From: Sinotaia quadrata
Taxonomy: Eukaryota; Mollusca; Gastropoda; Architaenioglossa; Viviparidae
NCBI GenBank assembly: GCA_028829895.1
Contig: CM054177.1
Coordinates: 50,639,664 to 50,703,663 of the forward strand
DNA: 64,000 bases
Direction: 5' to 3'
The notes below the pieces were generated by a model. The model worked only from the letters and a program-made list of their open reading frames with translations. It had not been told where the DNA came from and ran no database searches. The translations under genes were made by a program, and so were the position numbers. Below, piece by piece: positions 49,668 through 61,049 of the stretch (within the stretch, counting starts at the first letter, position 1; each line of letters opens with the position of its first letter).

Positions 49668-52600
49668 TTACATAACAGAAGACATAATTTTAGTTGAGGA
49701 AAGCTCAAACACATTATCATTAGAACAGACAGATGAGGTCTTATCACTACTTGTATCAGTTAAATGGTCTAGTGTTTGGACACCAAATGTCACTGAAAGC
49801 CTTTTGGAATTGTCTGACCGTGCACGTTGGTCTTTTTCTAACCTAGATTTCAAAACTGACTTCCTTTTTTGCTTTCTACTCTTTTCCTGTGGAATTACAG
49901 TTTCTAAGTCAGCTGCTAGGTCTAGTAAGTCACTGTCATCATATGTACAAGTGGAACTGGTTGTTTGAGTACTGGACTGAAATGCTGATGCTTTTGTAAG
50001 ACTTGCCCGTGGAGGAGCACTCTGCGGTTTGACTCCAAGTGTATCTACTTCCCAGTCAGAGTCAGAATCCGACAAAGCTGTTGACTGACGTCGCAAGAAA
50101 AGCTCTCCCATGTTTTTTTGCTGGGAAGATTCTGCTGACAATTCCTTCTGGAATCTTTCAGAAATGCTTTCCTGAGATTGAAAATATGATTTTGAGGAAA
50201 ATCCACCCTGTTGATCAGAGTTGAAAGTGTGGACTGGTGTGACCTTTGACCTTGATCCTAACTGCAAATCAGCAGTTCTGGATGCTGGTTTCATACTTTG
50301 AACACTTTGCATTGATTTTGAAGAATCTTTCACTCTTTCTTTCGTTGAGGGCTTATGACCAGGTAAAGCATTTCTGAGATCAGAATCATGTACATCATTG
50401 TGATCCTTTTCTTTCAGTCTTCTGATTTCAAGATCTCTATCTTTCACCAACCTTTCTAAATGCTCAATTCTATCTGCCTGTTCTGATATTTGAGAAGACA
50501 GATTCAAAATTACTTTCATCTTGGAGTCATCACTATCATCTTCAGTTTGTGAAATGTTTTTTGGCTCTGCTGTACCTCTTATCCCTATTGAAACAAAAGA
50601 AAGAAATCAAAATGAACTAATGTGAAGAAAGAAAAAATCTAAAATGGAACAATGTGAAGGAAAAAATAAATCTAAAGTGGAAGAAATAATGTGGAAGAAA
50701 GAAAATAAATCTAAACTAAAATAATGTGAAAGAAAGTAAATCTAAAATAATGTGAAGAAAGAAAGTCAGTAAATCTAAACTAAACTAATAATGCAGAAAA
50801 AATCTAAACTAAATAATGTGTCAAAAAGAAATTAATAAAAAATATTGTGAAGAAAGAGAATACATCTAAACTAAAATAATGTGGAAGAAAGAATATAAAT
50901 CTAACTAAAATAATGTGGAAGAAAGAATATAAATCTAACTAAAATAATGTGGAAGAAAGAATATAAATCTAACTAAAATAATGTGGAAGAAAGAATATAA
51001 ATCTAACTAAAATAATGTGGAAGAAAGATATTGAATTTAAACTAAAATAATGTGGAAGAAAGAATATAAATCTAACTAAAATAATGTGGAAGAAAGATAT
51101 TGAATTTAAACTAAAATAATGTGGAAGAAAGAAAGAAATCTTAAATAATGTGGCAGAAATATTTTTAAATAATGTGGAATAAAAAAAGTCTAAAATAATG
51201 AGGAGAAAGAAAACAATTGCAAACTTTATCATTGCTAAAATATATTTCTGAACAGTTCCCAACCTGACTTCCAATATCTACAACCCATAAAGAGATCTAT
51301 TTCCTGACTTCCAACATATGCTAATGGAAAGTACAGCAACCTTTTCTATCAATATCTCTAACGGTTTTGTAATGAAATTATTCCATGTAATCTGACCTCT
51401 CCGGTCAGTTCATTAGAAATTGGAAAGTCACAATAGCTGCACTTTCCCACGTTTTCTCAGATTGCATACATTATCTGAAAAAGGCAATTACTCCAAATGT
51501 ATAAAGGCAAATCCGTTGTTCCGGTTTCTGATTTTTAGTCTATGGACGACCAAAAAATATTAAAACAGTTTCTGATTTTCAGTTTGTGGACAACCAAATA
51601 ATTAAAAAGGGTAAAACACTCAAATTTTTTTTTTAAATCCAGACTATTTTGACATTTTATTGATTTTCCAAACTTTAAGGCCTGGAAAGGCTAAGATCAA
51701 AATTCCAGACATTTTTTCAGAATTTCAGACCTGTGCTGGAACTCTGGGAACAGTAAAGACTACAGAACTAACTATAAAAACAGTAATGACTACAGAACTA
51801 GCCATGGGAACTGTAATGACTAAAGAACTAGCCATGGGAACTGTAATGACTACAGAACTAACCATGAAAACTATAATGACTACAGAACTAGCCATGGAAA
51901 CTGTAATGACTACAGAACTAGCCATGGGAACTGTAATGACTACAGAACTAACCATGAAAACTATAATGACTACCAAACTAGCCATGGGAACTGTAATGAC
52001 TACAGGACTAACCATGAAAACTATAATGACTACCAAACTAGCCATGGGAACTGTAATGACTACAGGACTAACCATGAAAACTATAATGACTACAGAACTA
52101 GCCTTGGGAACTGTAATGACTACAGGACTAACCATGAGAACTGGTAAGCTGCTCTCTAAGTTCTGCATAATGTTCCTTCATCTCCAACTGAGCTATTGAG
52201 GATTCTTGTTTGGTCTCATTCAGCTGCATAGTAAGAGCCTTAATTCTTTTCTTGAGTCGAGTTCTCTGTTATTAAACAGTAACATTTTAAAAACAAACAA
52301 ACAAATCAGCAGCGTTAAAGTGAAATCAACAGTGTCTGTTTACCTATGAATATAACTCATGAATTAATGTATGAGAGAGAGCAATAAGTAAATCAGATTG
52401 ATTTACAATTGTTATTGTTGCTGTTTATTTCTGTCCATCAATAAATGTACACAGTGTGATAGAGCACAGTTGTTTGTCCCTATTAAAAAAATCAAATAAT
52501 TAAATATTATATTACTTGTTTAATGTCAGCATGACAGGACCTTTGGGTACTGTGTGTTTTGTAAGTATCAGAGTTAAAATAACAACTTATGAAGAGAATG

Positions 52601-55416
52601 TGCTAGAACCTGCTGAAGTAATCTAAACCAGTCTTATGTGGATGAGTAGTTTTAGTATCCAATGGTTAAGATTTACAAAGAATGAAACCAGCCAAAGGGC
52701 TGCAAAAAAAAGTTTACCTACTGAAATAATTCTATTCTCTAATCACTTCGAATTTGGTATGGCTGAAGTTCAGTGAAAGGCTACCAGTGGCTTAATGGTG
52801 AGTTAACTGATTTATTAAAAGAGAATGTACTTAGAAATATTTCATGCATTTTGCTATTGATATATTATACCTGTTTTAATGTAGAGATATATGAATAGAC
52901 TATTATTTCAACAATTATGAATTATGATGCTTGTATGTAATATGTTAAACACATGACATTGTTTCTAGGGAACACATTCATAAATTATTATATTGTATTT
53001 ATTAAGAAAGAGTGGACTTAGAAATATTTCATGCACTTTTGCTATTGATATTTTATACTTGTATTTTACGTACCAATGCATTATGTGAGTGGACTATTAT
53101 TTCTACAAATTTTGAACTAAGCTGCTTTTATGTAGTGTGCTAACTCTTGACATTGTTTAGATATGCTGTAAATATTATGCTAAGTGCATGTATCAAGCTA
53201 ATAAATACTGTTGCAGGAAACTTAAGTTGAGACTTGAATGTAAGAAAGAATGGAGCTAGAGATGAAAAACTGGAAAACTTAGCGTTGTTCCATGATTATA
53301 TTTTACAGTGAAAAAAAGCAGCCCTTCTAGAATTTCCATGATTTCTAGAATTTCCTGGTTTATGGATTTATAAACCACTATGACTATGGCAGGTTTGAGA
53401 TGTCTCTACCCCAGCGTGTAAATATAAGAATACACTGCACCTCTTAAAGTATGTCTGCAAGAGTGCTTGACTACAACATGGAATTTCTGGTATAAAGAAA
53501 TTACTGGAAATCACTAAATTGTTGTTCTGCTTGAGGGAATTAATAGGGCAACTGAGCACCCGGATTAGTCACGAGAGAACAGTGGTTCGTGGAACATTCT
53601 ACAGCATGCTAAAGGAGCACATGAAGAATCTGACAATTCTATTGAGAACAATAAACTTGTGACAGTGTTACAAAAGTGTGATTGCAGCATCATCATGGAC
53701 AAGGTTATGTACAAACTATTATCTTTCTAAACTCCATTTTTGTTCTATGATAAGAATGATTCTGTGATTTATATGATACTAATCTGCTGAATTATGTGAT
53801 AGGATATAAGACTGTATAAGAGGTGAAATTATTTAAACATGGTTTCATGGAAATATTGATGTCACATGTCATAATCCTTTTGTTTTATGCATACTTGATT
53901 GTTGATTTAATAAATTTATTGATCTTATTATACATACTGATAAACATATGTTGGAGAGATAGTGGGTGGATGGGGACTCACTAAATATAGATTAAATACA
54001 GATTTTTCTTCTCCTTTGGTAAGACGTTTTCCACAGTGACATTAAATGTTTGTCTTTAATGTTGTGAAGAGAGAAAACGTCTACAGCATTCGCCAAGTGA
54101 GAATTATGAGTAGTGTCTTCTGGAGAATTAGTAATAACAATATAAGATTCTTATCACTTTTAATTAGTTATGGATAATTATTAATTAATAATAATAACAA
54201 TCATAACCAATAACTATGGTGGCATTGTGTCAGCATAGGTTAAGCATGTTTCTGAATATTTATCTGTGTAGTGCTTAAATCATTTTATAGGATAAACTGA
54301 ACCACTTCATGATCAGCAGCAGATGCTAACAGATTAGGCTTACTTCCCCTTTCACTTAATTGACATCACATCAGAAATTACTTTATTCATTACATTTGAA
54401 GTATTTGTCAATGGTTACAGATCAAAAATAAGTGAATAACTTTACAAATCTGCAAATCGATTTTGTTTATTTTCTTTTCAAAAAGTTTACAAAAACGTTC
54501 AAATAAATCTATAACAAATATTTAAAATGTGAAAAATAGTTTAAAAGTTTATTATCACTCACCATCTTGGTTGCTTCCTCCTGAGCATTTGCTAATTCCT
54601 GCTCTAGTCGCTGGATGTACTGATCTTTTGCTTTTAATGTTTCCTGCCCAATGTCTTGGTTGTCATTACCTTCGTTTGAAGTAACTACATTGGAAGTGGT
54701 CAATTCTGCCAAACGCTCTTCCAGCATCTGAACTCTATCTTGAAGATCTAGTTTTTCAATTTCACTATCCGCAAGCTAGGACATAAAACATCATTTTATT
54801 ATCTGCAGCCTAAGACATATCAAAAAGCATAACTTCAGTACTGGCAAAGAAAGAACATATACACAAAATATAATTACGCTTTTATCCAAGCTAAAACAGA
54901 CATACAAAGAATAGTTTCACTATTAAAAAGCTGGTCTCATTCTCATAAATCATAACCTTTGGATAATAAAAACTACTCACCCAGTTGGAACTGGTTTGCA
55001 TCAGCAATTTCTAGCATATTCTCAACATGGGTTGTTTGCTTCCAACACTGACACTTTAAAATGGATAGGCATATTGACTCCACCACAATATGAATTGACT
55101 TAAATATCATAAAATAAATATGAGAGAAAACCTCCAACATATATATTCAGACAAAGCTATAAATTATAATTAGAAAATTTATTAATTTTTAGGCAAGGCA
55201 TTAAACAATCATTAGATTTTTTTCTAAAGACATTTAAAAGGAAACAGATATAAATATGCTGAATGCTGTGGATAGTCAAACAAGAATTGGTTCTTACCTC
55301 CTTTCCTAACTGTTTCACTTTGACCTCTAGGCTTTGCAGCAAAGTGGATTGGTCTTCAGAAGAAAAGGCATCAGAAGAAGATGCAAGCTGAGAAGGTTTG
55401 ATTTCCTGAAACAAAC

Positions 55417-55448
<32 letters not shown>

Positions 55449-57841
55449 CACATTCATACTGTGACAGAGTAAATTTGCCTCTCCCTATTTTAAAATTAAA
55501 CTGTTATATAAATTGCTACCTCACATCACCAATATATTTTGCCTTTATTTGTATTTATCAACGTTATCATATTTTAAAAATAATTGTAAATAAATTCATT
55601 TATTTCGTAAACAAAAAGCTAGTGCATGAAATATAAACATTTTAATACTGAGGGTATGTTCTTTTTTAAAAAATATTGTTTAATCTCTTTAATCATTACA
55701 ACTTAAGGCAAACTGGGTCAACAACCCCCCCCCCCCCAAACATTCACAATGACCACAAATTAATTATTACTAGATGTTTGTTTTATTAAAAATTTTTGAC
55801 AAAAAAACCCAAACAAATCCATACTGCTATAATTTTTTTTAAATGTCTATTAATATGATCATTGCATGTTATTTAAAGTTTTTATTTTTCATTATAATGA
55901 GTTTCATATATATGGAATCAAAACAGTAACAGGTAATAAAATACAGAGAATCAAAACAGTAACAGGTAGTAAAATACACAGAATGAAAATGGTAACATGT
56001 AATAATATTAAGTGTTTATATAAATATTTTAAAATATAATCAATTATTAATTTTTTTAGGTTGACTGATATATACTTTAGAATATGCTATACTTACCACA
56101 ACAAAAACATCAGTTGTTTTGTCTAGCACCTGAGCATGCATGTTGTTTCTGTATTTACAAAAAGAAAAATACACATCACAACAAACTCCCAAAGTGGCAA
56201 AGTGAAACGTTAATATATAGATTATTAATTTTAAACAAAATGTACATCATGTACAACTAGGTAACTGATAAAGACAAAGTTAAAGTCTCATTACATTTTA
56301 GAAATTCTCTATTCAACTTCTGTAAGACTATTTTCCTGATGAAATGCTGATTATTTTATTCTTAGCTTAAAGGAAGAAAAAACTACACATATATATATAC
56401 TGACAATTTCTACTTAGAATTTTTAGATATCTAAATAATTTGTATGCACACAGTAATAACATTTGATTTAAATGTTTTGACATGAAGCTAATATTCTGCT
56501 TAATAATTTTAAATTAATTTTATATGGTCACTCACAGCCACACATTACCAGCATTCTACTCTAGTGACTCTCTTTTAGGAACAGTTAAAATAAATCCTGG
56601 CTGTTGATTAAATAACTTATTAACTATAACAAATAAATCATTAAACAAGACTTTAAACCAAGAATATTCATCCGACCACATATTAGGGCATTTGGTCATG
56701 TAATTTGGTTATGTAAAGCTGTTTATATGTTGCTGTTATGAAGCCTCTATGTTAATATACAGTTATTTGTTCAATTTATCCCCAGCACAAACTAAACTGC
56801 AGAGAAAAATGAATTAAATAACTTCCAAGTCATCTGAAAATGCAACAAAATCTAACAAAATATGTTTTGCACTTTTGTCTTAGAGTAATGCTTAATTCTT
56901 AGGCTTGTCTGGTTTCATAAAAAAAAAGCCTAGGGCAGAAGTGGCTATCAGTTTTAAATATTCTGGTTGATACGGATTTGGGATTACAAAGCTGAGACAC
57001 TCATTTAAAACAATCTTTGCTCACCATAAAATCGAGAAATGTAGAATTACACACACACACACACAAGGTTACACAGTAAACACTCACCATTTTGCTTAAA
57101 AAACAATAAGAAACAAATTCATTGTATATTAGTGTGTGTGTGAGACTTTTAGATATTTATATCAACAATGAATTCTTATAGAGTGAATGATATTATTAGC
57201 TATATTAATTTAATATTTATTAGTTAAAATTATTTATTGCAACATAATTTTAAAATGAAATGAAGCATATTTGTTTCATACCAGTTGTTTATAATACAAT
57301 TAATTTATATGTATCAACAACACACAAAAAATAACCACGAATGAATAATTGACACGAAATCAGCTAAGCAAAGTTTCCAAACGTGAGTAATTGTAAATTA
57401 ATAATATATTCTTAAGTTTAACTAAATCACAATACTATTTATTTCGATTTCTTTTTTTTTGTGTGTGTATAACAATCACTTTTAAAAAAAAAATCTATAG
57501 GCTAAAGTAATATAAATAAATGAATGTATGGAGCCTGATATCTAACGGTTAAATACTTTTGTTCAATATATCAATATATGTAACTTAAGAAAACTGAAGA
57601 CGAAGGATATAAAAAAAAATGAGATAAAGAGACAGAACGATGATGGAATGTTTAATATACTACATAACATTTATGTTTCACATTTCAGCATTGGACTATG
57701 GAATGTTTTAAATTACTACTAGTACCTAGAATCTTTACGTTGAGACACATCTACATCAGCACCAGCTTTTCTGGATTTATTAAATGGTTCAGTTTTGTCG
57801 TTTTTGATACTTTGTATTTGTGTGCTTGAACCTGATCCCAT
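49668..57841 (-). CDS. Unidentified coiled-coil protein, possibly N-myristoylated, 6 exons
   Basis: Exons (minus): 57841-57726, 56148-56097, 55405-55298, 54775-54563, 52265-52133, 50584-49668. All junctions are GT/AG with consistent phases, giving 512 aa. The N-terminus MGSGSS fits the N-myristoylation pattern (Gly2, Ser6). Residues about 70-205 look like heptad-rich coiled coil (LQSLEVKVKQLGKE, DRVQMLEERLAEL, YIQRLEQELANAQEEATKM). A second coiled coil lies near 230-260 (ILNLSSQISEQADRIEHLE). The rest is Ser/Lys-rich and probably disordered, with the acidic SDSDSDWEVD motif and a basic KSRKQKRKSVLKSRLEK stretch. I do not recognise the family; it resembles CCDC-type scaffold proteins in general architecture only. 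A poly(A) signal lies at 49420-49415. Intron 5 is almost entirely made of two tandem arrays that resemble splice sites. Confidence 0.85.
50600..51180. repeat. 34 bp array of acceptor-like units, coiled-coil gene intron 5
   Basis: Plus-strand units contain CTAAAATAATGTGGAAGAAA and GAATATAAATCTAA. On the minus strand each reads TTCTTCCACATTATTTTAG, a pyrimidine tract followed by AG. Exact copies have their AG at about 50871, 50905, 50939, 50973, 51007, 51042, 51076 and 51111. The array runs up to within about 20-50 nt of the true exon-6 acceptor (50585). Confidence 0.92.
51755..52140. repeat. 30/60 bp array repeating the exon-5 donor, coiled-coil gene intron 5
   Basis: Units alternate between ACTAACCATGAAAACTATAA and ACTAGCCATGGGAACTGTAA types. 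On the minus strand the first reads CATG|GTTAGT, identical to the true donor at 52132, at 52072, 52012, 51952 and 51862. The second reads CATG|GCTAGT. The 179-codon plus-strand open frame here is an artefact. Confidence 0.93.
52820..53165. repeat. Diverged tandem duplication, about 180 bp x 2, intron 4
   Basis: Both copies contain ACTTAGAAATATTTCATGCA, a GCTATTGATAT block and TGACATTGTTT. Confidence 0.7.
55915..55998. repeat. About 33 bp minisatellite, 2-3 copies
   Basis: Units contain AATCAAAACAGTAACAGGTA; the third copy is diverged. Confidence 0.8.
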
Positions 57842-57899
57842 GGCAATCGTTGCTTAACTCGTTTAAGCAAAAGTAACATAGTCACTCGAGTTACTAAGT

Positions 57900-58690
57900 T
57901 CTCGCGTCGGCATGCACGTCGCCATTATGTCGGCATGTAAACAATCGGGTTGATAACACGCGAAAATACGAGATTTTCGATAACGCGAACTCCCCCGCAT
58001 CTAGTTTACAGAAGTGTTTAAACAAATTTGTTTATAATAAAATGCTTAATATTTATATTGCTGTTTATTGTATTGACTTTATAAAAACGAAAGAAGCCCC
58101 ACTTGTTTAATATAATTTATACATCTTAAATTATTAAAGTTAAACGACTTCATTTTTATTATTGATGCTAAGCTATTGTTATTGTTTCTTTTTGTTAAAA
58201 AATAAGTGTTCCGCTTAATAAGTTTTATCGGAGTAAGGTTTGGTACAAAATCATTCCTTAGACTTAATCAGGGTCGGATCACAAGGTGTGCGAGCATATA
58301 AATTCTCGAAGAAATGACACATATCGACATCGCTAATAGAAGAATCTTTGGGTGGGGTAGGGGTGCTCTCCAGAAAAATTAACAAGAGAGATAACTCTCA
58401 GCAATACAGAGGCTGCTTTCTATATTCTGTATATCAATAAATAAACCAGTTTTCTAGATTTGTTTTGTTAATAATTTCATAATTAATTAAGTCAAAATGC
58501 AGACTGCTCAGAACTCTGAAAATATCTTATCATATCCTTTCAGACTTCCCACAATGTCAGTATCTCACAATGCCACCCCAGCCCTCTCACAACTTTGACA
58601 ATGTTTCTTACTCTGACAATATATCACTATGTCACTCCAGTCCAGACCCCTCACAATTCTGACAGTATCATCATGCCATTCCAGATATCT
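57900..58690. other. 5' flank of the coiled-coil gene
   Basis: Upstream of the ATG at 57841 (minus strand). The first 150 bp are less AT-rich than the surroundings and contain several CpGs (TCTCGCGTCGGCATGCACGT around 57900), a likely promoter zone. From 58500 a loose array around CTCACAATTCTGACA-like units follows. Confidence 0.45.
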
Positions 58691-59241
58691 CACCATATCA
58701 CTCCTGAATGCTCACAACAGTATGATACCAGGGTCTGATTGGCAAGTTTCAGATAACTGCTTCTATCTTCAACCCTGCATAGAGCTTGCACAGTAACCAG
58801 AATATGAAGACTAGTGGATGTAAAACCAAAATCCAGAATCATGGGCTGGGCAATGTTCCCTCTAAGGCATGCAGACATGCAGTTCATTAAAAAATGCCGT
58901 GCAGCAGTTTCAAAATTATGTGCACAAGTTTTGGTAGCAAGCTCAAACAACCACCAGTTTCAAACACACAGGAAGGAACGTTGGGGCTGGGAATAAAAAA
59001 TCTCTACACTTTTCTACAATACTTCATCGATGCAGGCATAAATGTCCAACACAATAATTTCCATTTTATCTCTATGTATCCATGCTTTCTCATTCAGCAT
59101 TTTCTAACATGCCACTTGAAAAGAAGCAAGCACAAGTTAACCATTGTCATGAGAAAAGAATGGAGCCAAAATTATTATTTTTTATTTCATAGTTTGCACA
59201 AGCCAAATGTGGAATAATGAGAGTAACTATGTATACCCGAA

Positions 59242-59246
<5 letters not shown>

Positions 59247-59275
<29 letters not shown>
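59247..59275. repeat. AT microsatellite
   Basis: About 14 AT dinucleotides. Confidence 0.9.
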
Positions 59276-59277
<2 letters not shown>

Positions 59278-59399
59278 AGCGTTCATTCGTTCACCAAGTT
59301 TCATTTAGCTTAAGACAGATGTATGTAGACATAGTATATATGTATATGATGTCATGCATAAATATATATACATTTAAGGATTTTATATATTGAGTGAAT

Positions 59400-59680
59400 A
59401 CAAAGAGTTCATATTTGTATTGTTTCGTTTCATTCATCTGTTTGTCCAGTATTCTTTACAATCATATTGCACAATCACACACAGCCAATAAAACGTTCCT
59501 TTGCATGACAGAATAAATTCGGGCCCCACCCAACCATCAATGGTGTCTGTCTCGTGTCTTTTGTAAAATCTAAAAGACGACGTATTACTGGCACATGGCA
59601 CGAGCTGCCCACTCCTCGTGAGAGAGAGAAACATCGAAACAGCCAAACAAGACTCCCCCACGTGACAATCATTCCAACAT
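59400..59680 (-). mobile_element. Dispersed repeat, copy B (minus orientation)
   Basis: Inverted relative of 13095-13345. This copy has a 90-codon open frame on the minus strand (59706-59434), but the frame is not open in copy A, so coding is not supported. Confidence 0.7.
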
Positions 59681-60689
59681 TTTACAATATCTGTAGTATC
59701 TTCCACTCACATAGCATTTAATTATACACACTTATCACATATTGCAAAAAATAAGATTGTAGTTTTTGCATCTTCATTAGTGGGCTGCATTTTTTTTAAA
59801 AAACAATATGAGATTACTAACAGTTCCTTGTGCTTTAATAATGCAAATATTTGACATGGAAATGCCCAGTGAACCAATCTCTTCATTGTAGCCATTACAT
59901 TTTCTTTAATAGACTTGGGAAATAATTTTGTAGATTCTAAATACTATGTGATCAGAACTAGTTAGAAGAATCTAACCATATCCTTGCAAAAGTTTAGTAT
60001 TTCGCCTCAGGCAGGTGCTTATTTTGAGAATTTTCCGAAATATAACAACAGTGATGGACTTTTGTCCTGTCCATATTCTAAACTTTCTGATCAATCTCTT
60101 TTAATCCTGGTGTGCATGCAAGTGGCATAAAAACTATCATCCATTTGCTTGTTATTATTCTGAGGTATCTTTCATGTATTGCTACATTTGGTTTGAAGTC
60201 GTCATACAAAGTAGTGATTCCTCAATACCCCTCATGTCTAAGTGTCTCACACCTAATTAGTTTTACTCACTTCAAAAGAGGATCATAAGGTTAATCTATT
60301 TTTATACATCAAGTGTGCCTACAAACTTATTGCACCTGTCATTCAGGTCACCTAAGTTGTGTCATTCATTTCAAGCACACAACAATCTATATTTTTCCAG
60401 TATGGTTATACACATGAAAGCAAGTCTTTAAGCTTCCATCTTATTCATTGTTCCTGACAATTCCATGTTTGTACTAATAAAAAATGTTTATTTGTACAAG
60501 TTGTAAAAAATTACCTGAGATTACATAAAACATTAAAATATTATGGGTTATGAAAACCCTCCTGAATATACCTGTACATTAAAAATATGATTAAAATATT
60601 AATATCTGCATGATTCAACTGTTGTAAATGAAAGTTTTTAAAAATTAACTTTATGAGTCTTTCTTATGATGTCAAGGCTCAGTTGATCC

Positions 60690-61045
60690 TGGTGGTCAAA
60701 TCCTCCATGTTGTAATCTATCACCACCACAGGTCAATTGTATTGTCCTATTTCATCTGTTCTGGTGACATTGATTTGTACAATCTAACACTGGCACAGGT
60801 CAATTGTATTGTCCTATTTCATCTGTTCTGGTTACATTGATTTGTACAATATAACACTGCCACAGGTCAATTGTTCTATTTCTTTCCTTTTGGTGACATT
60901 GATTTGTACAATCTAACACTGCCACAGGTGAACTGTATTGTCCTATTTCTTCTGTTCTGGTGACATTGATTTGTACAATCTAACACTGCACTAAGGTCAA
61001 CTGTATTGTTCTATTTCTTCCCTTCTGGTTACATGATTTGTATGC
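60690..61045. repeat. About 75 bp minisatellite, 5 copies
   Basis: Units contain CACAGGTCAATTGTATTGTC, CTATTTCATCTGTTCTGG and TGACATTGATTTGTACAATC. Confidence 0.9.
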
Positions 61046-61049
61046 TTAG

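Noticed and set aside
51660..52199. 179-codon plus and 147-codon minus open frames
   Set aside because: Products of the donor-copy array in the coiled-coil gene's intron 5.
59434..59706. 90-codon minus-strand open frame
   Set aside because: It overlaps a dispersed repeat whose other copy is not open, so it is probably not a gene.
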